Positions 52,806 to 64,000 of a stretch of DNA of 64,000 nucleotides are shown here, piece by piece. The position numbers and the translations under genes were made by a program. The notes under the pieces were generated by a model. It did no database searches. It worked only from the letters and a program-made list of their open reading frames with translations, and was not told where the DNA came from. Position 1 is the first letter of the stretch, and each line of letters begins with the position of its first letter. Origin of the DNA: Alphaproteobacteria bacterium (lineage in GTDB: Bacteria > Pseudomonadota > Alphaproteobacteria > Bin95). Location of the stretch: the NCBI GenBank assembly GCA_030833925.1, contig JAURGE010000006.1, positions 1-64,000 on the forward strand, read 5' to 3'.

Positions 52806-54334
52806 TGGATATTCGGGCTGCCGAAATTTCCGCAATCCTAAAGAACGAGATCGCGAACTTTGGGACTGAAGCAAACGTAGCTGAGGTAGGTCAGGTTCTT
52901 TCCGTTGGCGACGGTGTCGCCCGCGTATATGGCCTCGACCAGGTTCAAGCTGGCGAGATGGTCGAGTTTGAGGACGGCACCAAAGGTATGGCCTTGAACC
53001 TGGAGACTGACAACGTTGGTGTTGTTATCTTCGGTAACGACAGAAACATTCAGGAAGGCGCAACAGTTAAGCGCACCGGGGACATCGTCGACGTTCCAGT
53101 AGGCAAAGGCCTTCTGGGTCGTGTTGTTGATGGTTTGGGCAATCCAATCGATGGCAAAGGCCCGATTGAGGGGGCAGAGCGCCGGTTAGCGGAAGTTAAA
53201 GCGCCAGGTATTATCCCCCGTCAGTCGGTTGATGAGCCAATGCAAACGGGTCTAAAGGCTCTAGACGCGCTTGTGCCAATTGGCCGTGGACAACGAGAGC
53301 TGATCATTGGTGATCGCCAGACTGGTAAAACAGCTGTCGCGATCGATGCGATCATTAATCAGAAAAATGTGAACTCTGGCGACGATGAAAAGCGCAAGCT
53401 TTATTGCATTTATGTTGCAGTTGGGCAGAAGCGTTCCTCCGTCGCGCAGGTCGTTAAGACTTTGGAAGAATACGGCGCGATGGAATATACCATCGTTGTT
53501 GCGGCTACCGCGTCAGAGCCTGCGCCTATGCAGTTCCTAGCTCCTTACGCAGGCTGCGCCATGGGTGAGTGGTTCCGTGATAATGGAATGCACGCGCTAA
53601 TCATTTATGATGACCTCTCTAAGCAAGCGACCGCTTATCGTCAGATGTCACTACTTCTTCGTCGCCCACCCGGTCGAGAAGCTTATCCTGGTGACGTGTT
53701 TTATCTTCATAGCCGCTTGCTCGAGCGAGCAGCCAAAATGTCAGACGCCAATGGCGGCGGTTCATTAACAGCGTTACCGGTAATTGAAACGCAGGGTAAC
53801 GACGTGTCGGCCTTTATTCCGACTAACGTCATTTCAATTACCGATGGGCAAATCTTCCTCGAGACTAACCTGTTTTACAAAGGCATCAGGCCTGCAATTA
53901 ACGTTGGTCTCTCGGTAAGCCGAGTTGGTTCAGCTGCTCAGACCAAAGCTATGAAGTCTGTTGCAGGTTCAATCAAATTAGAGCTCGCACAGTACCGAGA
54001 AATGGAAGCCTTTAGTCAGTTTGCATCTGATCTAGACGCTGCTACACAGAGGCTTCTGGCTCGCGGTTCCCGATTAACAGAAATTCTAAAGCAGCCTCAG
54101 TACACGCCGCTGTCTGTGGCGGAGCAGGTGGTATCCATATTCGCTGGGGTGAATGGCTTCCTTGATCGGGTGGCTGTTCGTGATGTGACACGGTTTGAGA
54201 CAGCCATGCTCTCTTCCGCCAGAGATAGTCTCGCCGGCGTGATGAATGACATCAATTCAACGGGTCAGTTGTCAGATGACAACAAATCCAAGCTAAACGA
54301 ATTTCTAAGCAATTTTGCTAAGAACTTCGCTTGA
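52805..54334 (+). CDS. atpA: F0F1 ATP synthase subunit alpha
   Basis: [20 protein letters not shown]..., [19 protein letters not shown]. Confidence 0.99.
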   Translation: MDIRAAEISAILKNEIANFGTEANVAEVGQVLSVGDGVARVYGLDQVQAGEMVEFEDGTKGMALNLETDNVGVVIFGNDRNIQEGATVKRTGDIVDVPVGKGLLGRVVDGLGNPIDGKGPIEGAERRLAEVKAPGIIPRQSVDEPMQTGLKALDALVPIGRGQRELIIGDRQTGKTAVAIDAIINQKNVNSGDDEKRKLYCIYVAVGQKRSSVAQVVKTLEEYGAMEYTIVVAATASEPAPMQFLAPYAGCAMGEWFRDNGMHALIIYDDLSKQATAYRQMSLLLRRPPGREAYPGDVFYLHSRLLERAAKMSDANGGGSLTALPVIETQGNDVSAFIPTNVISITDGQIFLETNLFYKGIRPAINVGLSVSRVGSAAQTKAMKSVAGSIKLELAQYREMEAFSQFASDLDAATQRLLARGSRLTEILKQPQYTPLSVAEQVVSIFAGVNGFLDRVAVRDVTRFETAMLSSARDSLAGVMNDINSTGQLSDDNKSKLNEFLSNFAKNFA

Positions 54335-54397
54335 TCGAGGCTTCGGAGGGCATTTGCTCCTCCGAGCGAACCAGGTTGACGCGGGAAGCTAACGCGC

Positions 54398-56762
<2,365 letters not shown>

Positions 56763-56789
56763 CCCTGTAGCCATCAGTTGGAGGCTGAA

Positions 56790-57206
56790 ATGGCCGATAG
56801 TAAAGTCGCGTTTGAGCTAGTCTCACCGGAACGTCTCGTCGTATCGATGCCTGTCGATATGGTTGTCGTGCCTGGTGGTGAGGGCGATTTCGGCGTATTG
56901 CCTGGCCACGCACCCCTGATTGCCAGTGTGCGTCCGGGGGTTATAGAAGTATACGAAGGACGCGAGGTTAGCGACCGTATCTTTGTTGCTGGCGGCTTTG
57001 CGGAAGTGACTGGCGAACGTTGCACGGTGCTGGCGGAATCGGCTGTACGTGTTGCTGATATAGATGTTGGTGATGCTGAGTCAGATCTCAGAACTGCAGA
57101 AAGTGATTTCGCAAGCGCTTCAAGTGACAGCGATCGCGCCGATGCTGAGCGTCGAATGGGCGTTGCTCAAGGTAAGATCGATGCTGTTAGAAGGTCATCG
57201 CATTAA
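56790..57206 (+). CDS. atpC: F0F1 ATP synthase subunit epsilon
   Basis: VAFELVSPERLVVSMPVDMVVVPGGEGDFGVLPGHAPLIASVRPGVIEV. Confidence 0.96.
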   Translation: MADSKVAFELVSPERLVVSMPVDMVVVPGGEGDFGVLPGHAPLIASVRPGVIEVYEGREVSDRIFVAGGFAEVTGERCTVLAESAVRVADIDVGDAESDLRTAESDFASASSDSDRADAERRMGVAQGKIDAVRRSSH

Positions 57207-57296
57207 CTGGGTAAAGCATCAAAGCATCGATGTTGTGATCTAAGATCTAGATCGGATTAGATAACACGGCCCATTCTTTTTTAAGGCCTGCAGTCC

Positions 57297-57314
57297 TCTA
57301 ACTCCTTCGTTAGA
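57297..57314 (+). terminator. Weak terminator-like hairpin downstream of atpC
   Basis: TCTAAC-tccttc-GTTAGA followed by CGTTTTAATTT; low GC stem. Confidence 0.3.
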
Positions 57315-57558
57315 CGTTTTAATTTATGATTGTTCTGCATGTGAACCGTTAGGGTCCTCTGGCGCTTGGCCCGTTGTTTCCATTTTTTCACCCAGGAACA
57401 GCGGGTCTGACGCACTCAGGATGCCCCGCGGCAATGGCGCTTTGTTGATTTAGAAAAAACGACGCTAATGCAGATTGTTATCTGATGATCCGCTATTCCG
57501 AATGTCACATAATTATTTTAGGCTCCTGTCGAAATAAGTTGGTCCAGGAGCATCAGGT

Positions 57559-58533
57559 ATGAGCGATTTGCCAAAGCGAGTAGATATCCAAGAAGAGGGT
57601 CCCCGAGAGGGTTTTCAGATCGAGCCAGGACCAATCGCAACAGCCCGCAAAATCGAACTGATTGATGCTTTAACCGATACTGGCTTGAAGAAGATCCAGG
57701 TTGCGTCTTTCGTAAATCCAAAGAGGGTTCCTGGATGGGCTGATGCGGATGAAGTAGTTGCCGGTTTCAAGCGAAAAGACGGGGTGGCCCACCATGTTCT
57801 CTGGCTGAATGAGAAGGGTTTACAAAGAGCTATTCAGGCAGACGGCCTGAATATGTTTGGGTCTATTTCCACTACAACCTCAGAAACCTTCATGGGGATG
57901 AACACAAACCGCGGGTTCAAGGAAAATGTTGAAGTCCAACGCAACCAGATCGCTATGTATCAGCAGCATGGAATCCCCGTTACGCGCGCATCCATAATGA
58001 CTGCTTGGGGCTGCAATTTTGAAGGAGATGTAGCTCCGACTCGCGTGGTGGAGCGTCTTGAAGAACTGCTAGCCGTTGCCGAAGGTGAAGGCGTAGACAT
58101 CAAAATAATCAGCCTTGCCGATACTGTTGGGTGGGCAACACCGCATTCTGTAAAACAGGTTGTTGGTGCAGTAAGGAACCGCTGGCCTGAAAAGAGAATC
58201 TGTTTGCACCTACACGACACGCGTGGTTGTGGGCTCGCTAACGTATATTCCGGCTTAGAGATGGGCGTCGATTTGTATGATAGTTCCGTTGGTGGCCTTG
58301 GTGGGTGTCCTTTCGCTGGTCATAAGGGTGCAGCAGGTAATGTATGCACCGAGGACATGGTTTTCATGTGCGAGGAAATGGGTATCGATACAGGTGTCGA
58401 CCTGGAGGCCTTGATTGAGTGTGCCCGCCTTGCAGAGGATGTGGTTGGCCATGATCTTCCGGGGAAGGTGATGCGGGGAGGTGCACTTTCAGCTTTGCGT
58501 AGAGAAGCTAAAGCTCGAGCAGCCTCTGCTTAA
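57559..58533 (+). CDS. Hydroxymethylglutaryl-CoA lyase family protein
   Basis: DIQEEGPREGFQIEPGPIATARKIELIDALTDTGLKKIQVASFVNPKRVP, GGLGGCPFAGHKGAAGNVCTEDMVFM. Confidence 0.88.
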   Translation: MSDLPKRVDIQEEGPREGFQIEPGPIATARKIELIDALTDTGLKKIQVASFVNPKRVPGWADADEVVAGFKRKDGVAHHVLWLNEKGLQRAIQADGLNMFGSISTTTSETFMGMNTNRGFKENVEVQRNQIAMYQQHGIPVTRASIMTAWGCNFEGDVAPTRVVERLEELLAVAEGEGVDIKIISLADTVGWATPHSVKQVVGAVRNRWPEKRICLHLHDTRGCGLANVYSGLEMGVDLYDSSVGGLGGCPFAGHKGAAGNVCTEDMVFMCEEMGIDTGVDLEALIECARLAEDVVGHDLPGKVMRGGALSALRREAKARAASA

Positions 58534-58643
58534 GTTCGCCTCTTGGTCGTCGCATTAAGGTATGTGAACGCAGCTTCAAACTAATGTTCCTGTCTTGAAA
58601 TACAGTGCCAGGGTTTTTTTTAAAGCTTTTTAATATGTCCAAT

Positions 58644-59612
58644 TTATTTTTCACGCCTGGCCAGCCGCACGGCAGTCTGTCCTTTCCACCTTCTCTTCGT
58701 TGGCATCATCAGTAGGCAGTTGTCGTATGGTGTAAAAATAGGACGACCCCCGTCAGTGCCGATCAAGGTCCCCTTTTTAGGCAGAACCTCGCCCCCTATG
58801 AATGGTTTAACAAAGGTAAAGTCGTCTGTTTCGATGGTAATTGCGTCGGTCACTCGATAGAAGCTTTGAGCGCTAGGCTTTCCAAGCCCTTCCAGAAGCG
58901 AGGTGTCTGCCACCCCTACCGACGTCAAGAAGCGCGCTGTTGCCAGTTTGGAGAGTGGCACGGTTTTTGCCTCCCAGTGTTGACCGCATTCGATGAGGAG
59001 TGCCGTTTTCTCTGAATTCGGATCATCGAATGCTGCATAATCGCGCATTCGTTTTCCTGCCGCGTGTCCACTGTCAGCAATAACATCAGTTGGCACACCG
59101 ACTTTGGCTGCAAGTGCCCGGGCCCTTTCATGGTTGCCACTCAACATCAGCGGTGGTGCCGGGTGCTGCATGGAGTGCAAATCCAGCAAATAATCAACAG
59201 TTTCAATGAACGGACGCACCGCGCGTGCCCGACTAAGTTCGGCAGAATCCCGTTCGCTTTCCAATACGGTTTCTGCCCATAACCGATTGAAGTCTTCATC
59301 AACCCAACGGGATGCATTTGGGTTTTTGGCGTCAAAATTGTGGTACGCCTCTGTGTTCATAAAACCGAAACTGACCTTACCGGCTACAGGTCGAAAATTA
59401 CTGGACATCAACCAATCGAGAGTGATTGCGCCGCACAATTCATTTCCATGAACTACCGCGGTGACACATGCATGAGGACCAGGAAAACCGCTGTCAAACG
59501 TCCAGATATAGTCGATCCCTGTATTTCCTTTTTTGTATGGTGAAATATCGGGCGGGGAAAGTTGAACGGCATATTCGTTGGGAATATTGATTGTGTTCAT
59601 TTGCTTCGCCAC
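58644..59612 (-). CDS. Succinylglutamate desuccinylase/aspartoacylase family protein
   Basis: VTAVVHGNELCGAITLDWLM (HGNE Zn motif), EDFNRLW, YLLDLHSMQHP. Confidence 0.85.
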   Translation of the reverse strand: MAKQMNTINIPNEYAVQLSPPDISPYKKGNTGIDYIWTFDSGFPGPHACVTAVVHGNELCGAITLDWLMSSNFRPVAGKVSFGFMNTEAYHNFDAKNPNASRWVDEDFNRLWAETVLESERDSAELSRARAVRPFIETVDYLLDLHSMQHPAPPLMLSGNHERARALAAKVGVPTDVIADSGHAAGKRMRDYAAFDDPNSEKTALLIECGQHWEAKTVPLSKLATARFLTSVGVADTSLLEGLGKPSAQSFYRVTDAITIETDDFTFVKPFIGGEVLPKKGTLIGTDGGRPIFTPYDNCLLMMPTKRRWKGQTAVRLARREK

Positions 59613-59647
59613 TCTTCTAGAAACATTCTTTTAAGGAGGCTTCGACC

Positions 59648-61189
59648 ATGCGGCCCCGCATTGCTCTGGCTGGGATGATCCTAGAGTCTAATCGTTTTGC
59701 CAAGCCTGCAGAACGTGAGGATTTCAGTGACTTTGTATGGCTTGAGGGAAAAAGCCTTCTAGCTGAAGCTCGCACAAAAACTTCGGCAATTGCCCCAGAG
59801 TTCGGCGGCTTTGTTCGTGCGATGGATGCAACTGGAGAATGGGAACCGATCCCATGCTTGCTGGCGGCCAGCCATCCTGCGGGCCCTGTTCGTGAAGCAG
59901 TTTTTGAGGAAATAGCTGAAACTATTGATAAGCACTTGCGTGAGGCAGGTCCGTTGGATGCCGTCTATCTCTGCAATCACGGCGCAATGGTTGCCGAACA
60001 TCTTCACGACCCAGATGGAGAGCTTCTGTCTCGTGTGCGCAACCGTATTGGTTCCGAGCCATTGATTATTATGACGCTTGATCTGCATGCAAACATTTCT
60101 AAGCAGATGGCAATGAATGCTGATTTAATTGTTGGTTACCGAACAAATCCACATGTTGACATGATTGAACGGGGAGAGGAGGCCGCTTTTTCGCTGCGCC
60201 GTGCAATTGTGGGAATTGAAAATGGCGAAAGACCAAAGCTCCGTATCGTCAAACCACCGATCTCACCCGCATCTGTCACACTATTAACAGCTCAGGGTCC
60301 CTACGCAGATTTGATCGATTTTGGTCAAAGACGCCAGGCTGAACTGGGTGCTGAGATCCTAAATGTTTCGATTTTTGGCAACTTCATATTTTCTGATACC
60401 CCTGACAACACCCTTACCGCAGTCGTCACAGCTCGGGCAGATGAGTTGGCAGCAGAGTTGCTTGCTAATGAGATCGGAAAGCTCGCATGGTCTATGAAGG
60501 AACGATTTCAAAGAACATTAATGCCTGTGAATGAGGCGGTTGACCTTGCAATGTCAAATAATCGCCAACCAGTTATTTTTTCAGATGCTGGAGACAATCC
60601 TGGCGGCGGTGGCAGTGGCAAGACCACTGAATTACTAAAGGCTCTCCACCACTCTGGGGCGTCCCGGATATTCTATGGTTCGTTTTTCGATCCAGCGCTT
60701 GCCACTAAAGCACACGAAATCGGGGTTGGTGGCAGCTTTGTTGCTGAATTTAATAGTGAAAACAGTCTGGAGGACAGCGGTCAGCCTTGGCGAGCTTGGG
60801 ATATTCCGTTCTCTGCCGAAGCTGAGGTTCTCAAGCTTGGCGATGGAGATGTAGTGGGGCTCGGGGGGCTTACGAAGGGGCGCCGCCTAAAGCTAGGGAA
60901 GACTGCTGCATTACGGATTGGAGGTATTATAGTCATTGTCATTTCTGATCGTGCCCAGACTGCTGATCCGGTGTATTTTGATATGTTTGATCTGGATATA
61001 GCTTCAGCTCACACAGTTATAGTTAAGTCGCGCGGTCATTTTCGGGCTGGTTTTGCGCCATGGTTCTCACCTGAACAAGTTTATGAAATAGACACAGGTG
61101 GTTTGACCAGTCCGGTGCTTGAGCGATGGCCTTTTAAGTATATTCCTAGGCCAACATTTCCTCTTGATACGGATACAACCTGGATTTGA
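59648..61189 (+). CDS. M81 family metallopeptidase (MlrC-like)
   Basis: MRPRIALAGMILESNRFAKPAEREDF, LDAVYLCNHGAMVAEHLHDPDGELLSRVRNRIG, TLDLHANIS, FSDAGDNPGGGGSG. Confidence 0.9.
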   Translation: MRPRIALAGMILESNRFAKPAEREDFSDFVWLEGKSLLAEARTKTSAIAPEFGGFVRAMDATGEWEPIPCLLAASHPAGPVREAVFEEIAETIDKHLREAGPLDAVYLCNHGAMVAEHLHDPDGELLSRVRNRIGSEPLIIMTLDLHANISKQMAMNADLIVGYRTNPHVDMIERGEEAAFSLRRAIVGIENGERPKLRIVKPPISPASVTLLTAQGPYADLIDFGQRRQAELGAEILNVSIFGNFIFSDTPDNTLTAVVTARADELAAELLANEIGKLAWSMKERFQRTLMPVNEAVDLAMSNNRQPVIFSDAGDNPGGGGSGKTTELLKALHHSGASRIFYGSFFDPALATKAHEIGVGGSFVAEFNSENSLEDSGQPWRAWDIPFSAEAEVLKLGDGDVVGLGGLTKGRRLKLGKTAALRIGGIIVIVISDRAQTADPVYFDMFDLDIASAHTVIVKSRGHFRAGFAPWFSPEQVYEIDTGGLTSPVLERWPFKYIPRPTFPLDTDTTWI

Positions 61190-61382
61190 TTTATCCGTTT
61201 TTGATTTCAAGGCGTTTTCTCTGTTTCGGTTTCTCGTGATGGGGGCTTGGATCTAAGAGATCAACTTGATGAAAATAAATTCATCTTAAAAGTTGCTTTA
61301 TCTCTGAATTAATCCTTAAATTTTTCAACCATGGGTGAGCCAATAGGGCGGTCCGTGCAATTTGCCCACAAAGGGCTCATAA

Positions 61383-62975
61383 ATGGAGCAGGGAATGACT
61401 ATGAAAAAAGCTCTCTTCGGGGTGGCTGCCATTGCTGCATTTGCAGCAGCAGCACCTGTGCAAGCTGAAAAGTTAATAATTGGTTTGGCGTCCGAGCCGA
61501 CGGCGATTGATCCCCATTATCATAACTTGGGGCCAAATAATGCGTTGTCTAGGCATATATTCGACCGGTTGATCAACCAGGATGAAAAGCAACGTCTGAA
61601 GCCTGGCTTAGCGACTTCATGGAAGCCGATCGATGACCTGACTTGGGAATTTAAACTTCGTCCCGGCGTCAAATACCATGATGGCAGCGAATTCAACGCC
61701 GACGATGTGGTTTGTTCGTTCAAGCGTGCTCCAGATGTTCCAAATTCTCCTTCAAGTTTTGCCACCTATACCAAAGGCAAGACCGTCGTGAAGGTTGATA
61801 ACTTAACTGTCCATTTTAAGACGGCTCAACCTTATCCACTTATGGGTAATGACGTTTCAACGGTTCCTATCGTTTCTGATTCTGCCGGCTGCAACGCTGC
61901 AACAGAGGACTATAACTCCGGAAAAGCAGCAATTGGGACAGGCCCCTTCAAGTTTGTTAGCTATAAGCCCGGCGAGTCAATTGTGTTGTCGCGCAATGAC
62001 AACTATTGGGGTGACAAGCCAGTTTGGACGGAACTTCATCTGCGTTCAATTAAGTCTGGCCCATCGCGAGTAGCAGCACTGTTGGCTGGCGATGTGGACA
62101 TGATCGCCGGGGTGCCCACTACGGATATTGAAACCCTTAAGTCCAACAAAAAGCTTCAGCTTTCCCAAGGTGTTTCAAATCGTGTCATCTACCTACACCT
62201 CGATCAATTTCGAGAAAATTCACCGTTTGTAAAGGCTAATGGAGGGGGTGAAATTAAGAACCCACTGCTTGATGTCCGCGTACGTAAAGCAATATCCATG
62301 GCCATCAATCGTGATGCTATAGTTGATCGGGTGATGGAAGGTGTTGCCATTAAAGCAGGACAGCTTCTGCCTGAAGGATTCTTTGGCGTATCTTCCAAAC
62401 TTGAGCCCGTTGCGTATGACCCCAAAGGGGCTAAGGGTTTGCTGGCTGCTGCTGGATATCCGGACGGGTTTGAGATGACCATCCACAGTCCGAATGATCG
62501 GTATATCAATGACGCGAAAATTGCAGAAGCGATAGGACAAATGCTGACCCGTATTGGCATCAAGACTGCCGTCGAAACAATGCCGCGTTCAGTTTATTTC
62601 TCTCGTGCATCCAAGGGTGCAAAGGGCTTGCCTGAATTCAGCTTTATTCTTGTTGGATGGGGCGCAGGATCGGGCGAAGCTTCATCTCCGCTAAAATCCT
62701 TGATCCACACATACGATAAGAGCAAGGGTTTCGGCTCTTCGAATCGGGGACGGTATTCCGATCCAGCAGTTGACGCGGTCATTGAAGAGGCATTGCGGAC
62801 TGTTGACGATGCAAAGCGCCAAGACCTCCTCGCTAAGGCCACGGAAATGGCTATTGAGAATGTAGCTATTATTCCAACTCACTTCCAGGTTAATACTTGG
62901 GCAGCGAAGAAGGGACTCAAATACATCGCTCGCACGGATGAGTACACTCTGGCGATTGGTGTATTGAAAGAGTGA
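61383..62975 (+). CDS. ABC transporter substrate-binding protein (peptide/nickel type, SBP family 5)
   Basis: Signal peptide MKKALFGVAAIAAFAAAAPVQA (MTMKK start at 61395 likely); LIIGLASEPTAIDPHYHN..., DLTWEFKLRPGVKYHDGSEFNADDVV. Confidence 0.94.
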   Translation: MEQGMTMKKALFGVAAIAAFAAAAPVQAEKLIIGLASEPTAIDPHYHNLGPNNALSRHIFDRLINQDEKQRLKPGLATSWKPIDDLTWEFKLRPGVKYHDGSEFNADDVVCSFKRAPDVPNSPSSFATYTKGKTVVKVDNLTVHFKTAQPYPLMGNDVSTVPIVSDSAGCNAATEDYNSGKAAIGTGPFKFVSYKPGESIVLSRNDNYWGDKPVWTELHLRSIKSGPSRVAALLAGDVDMIAGVPTTDIETLKSNKKLQLSQGVSNRVIYLHLDQFRENSPFVKANGGGEIKNPLLDVRVRKAISMAINRDAIVDRVMEGVAIKAGQLLPEGFFGVSSKLEPVAYDPKGAKGLLAAAGYPDGFEMTIHSPNDRYINDAKIAEAIGQMLTRIGIKTAVETMPRSVYFSRASKGAKGLPEFSFILVGWGAGSGEASSPLKSLIHTYDKSKGFGSSNRGRYSDPAVDAVIEEALRTVDDAKRQDLLAKATEMAIENVAIIPTHFQVNTWAAKKGLKYIARTDEYTLAIGVLKE

Positions 62976-63070
62976 GAAACTTGGTGGCCGGTGGAATTAG
63001 ACTCGGTGCAAAAATGCAGGCTCAGTCTATTTCACCGGCTCCCGCTTTAGTCTCATAACGGACAAAAGCT

Positions 63071-64000
63071 GTGTCGGTTTTTATCATTCGCCGCCTTTTA
63101 CAGGCCGCCCTGATAGTCTTCATCATGTCGCTGATAGTGTTCTTTGGCGTCAATGTGATTGGTGACCCAGTTTATATGCTGGTTAGCCCAGATGCGGATC
63201 AGGCTGATATTGAAAAAGCAATAGAGCGCCTTGGCCTAAATCTTCCAATTTACGAGCAATACTTCAAATTCTTGAATGGGGCTTGGCAAGGCGATCTTGG
63301 CGATTCGTTTGTGTTTGGCGAACCTGCCTTAAAACTTATCCTGCATCACATGCCAGCAACTTTTGAGTTGGCCTTCACCGCATTAGCAATGGCTATTGTG
63401 ATAGGTATTCCGCTCGGCCTTTATTCAGGGCTCTATCCCGAGCAGAAAATCTCAAAAGGCATCATGGCGGGATCAATCTTAGGCTTCTCCCTGCCTACTT
63501 TTTGGGTTGGGCTGATGTTGATCATGTTATTTGCAGTTATGCTTGGCTGGTTGCCCTCAACCGGCCGCGGCGATACCGCTAAACTGTTTGGGCTGCAGAC
63601 AAGCCTTTTTACCCTAGATGGATTATCTCACGTCATCTTGCCTGCCTTGAACTTAGCGCTCTTAAAAATCTCGCTTGCGATCCGCTTAACGCGTTCCGGT
63701 GTTCGAGAGGCAATGGGACAGGACTATGTCAAGTTTGCTAGGGCGAAGGGGCTTAATACAAGCCGGATTATTCTCGTGCATGTGATGAAGAATATCATGA
63801 TACCCGTTGTGACAGTGATGGGCCTTGAATTTGGGAGTTTGGTCGCTTTTTCGGTCGTAACGGAGTCAATATTTGCTTGGCCGGGTATGGGGAAATTGTT
63901 GATTGATGCGATCCTGCAGCTCGATCGACCAATCGTCGTCGCCTATTTAATGATCATTGTTTTGTTCTTTGTTGTGATCAATCTCATCGTTGACATTATC
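63071..64000 (+). CDS. ABC transporter permease (DppB-like; truncated at window edge)
   Basis: GTG start; SVFIIRRLLQAALIVFIMSLIVFFGVNVIGDPVYMLVSPDADQADIEKAIERLGLNLPIYEQYFKF...RLTRSGVREAMGQDYVKFARAKGLNTSRIILVHVMKNIMIPVVTVMG. Confidence 0.93.
   Translation, partial: MSVFIIRRLLQAALIVFIMSLIVFFGVNVIGDPVYMLVSPDADQADIEKAIERLGLNLPIYEQYFKFLNGAWQGDLGDSFVFGEPALKLILHHMPATFELAFTALAMAIVIGIPLGLYSGLYPEQKISKGIMAGSILGFSLPTFWVGLMLIMLFAVMLGWLPSTGRGDTAKLFGLQTSLFTLDGLSHVILPALNLALLKISLAIRLTRSGVREAMGQDYVKFARAKGLNTSRIILVHVMKNIMIPVVTVMGLEFGSLVAFSVVTESIFAWPGMGKLLIDAILQLDRPIVVAYLMIIVLFFVVINLIVDII

Overview
The window is a gene-dense alphaproteobacterial chromosome segment with about 58 protein genes. I saw no rRNA, tRNA, CRISPR array, transposase or prophage. 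It appears to span the chromosomal replication origin. Leftward genes parB-parA-rsmG-mnmG-mnmE-...-rho-hemJ-hemE and rightward genes maf-aroE-coaE-dnaQ flank an AT-rich intergenic region (about 20657-21235) with several DnaA-box-like 9-mers. Two perfect 16-bp parS palindromes (TGTTTCACGTGAAACA) lie inside mnmG. Other modules are a branched-chain-amino-acid-type ABC transporter with a fused permease/ATPase, an EpmA/EpmB/EF-P module, dgt-argS-SPOR-nagZ-S2P-scpA-scpB, ettA-xerC-DUF484-fsa-priA, atpHAGDC, and a C-terminal catabolic/peptide-ABC cluster. The main items for follow-up are: (i) the origin/parS architecture; (ii) a probable ROSE-type RNA thermometer in the 5' leader of an Hsp20 gene; (iii) a three-gene operon of OmpA-like, MotA/ExbB-like and MotB-like (long coiled coil plus OmpA domain) proteins that looks like an uncharacterised ion-driven envelope motor; and (iv) the LivM-LivG fusion, whose ATPase half has a shortened helical domain and a degenerate ABC signature. 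No clearly new defence or mobile system was found. All family calls come from reading motifs in the translations; no database search was run.
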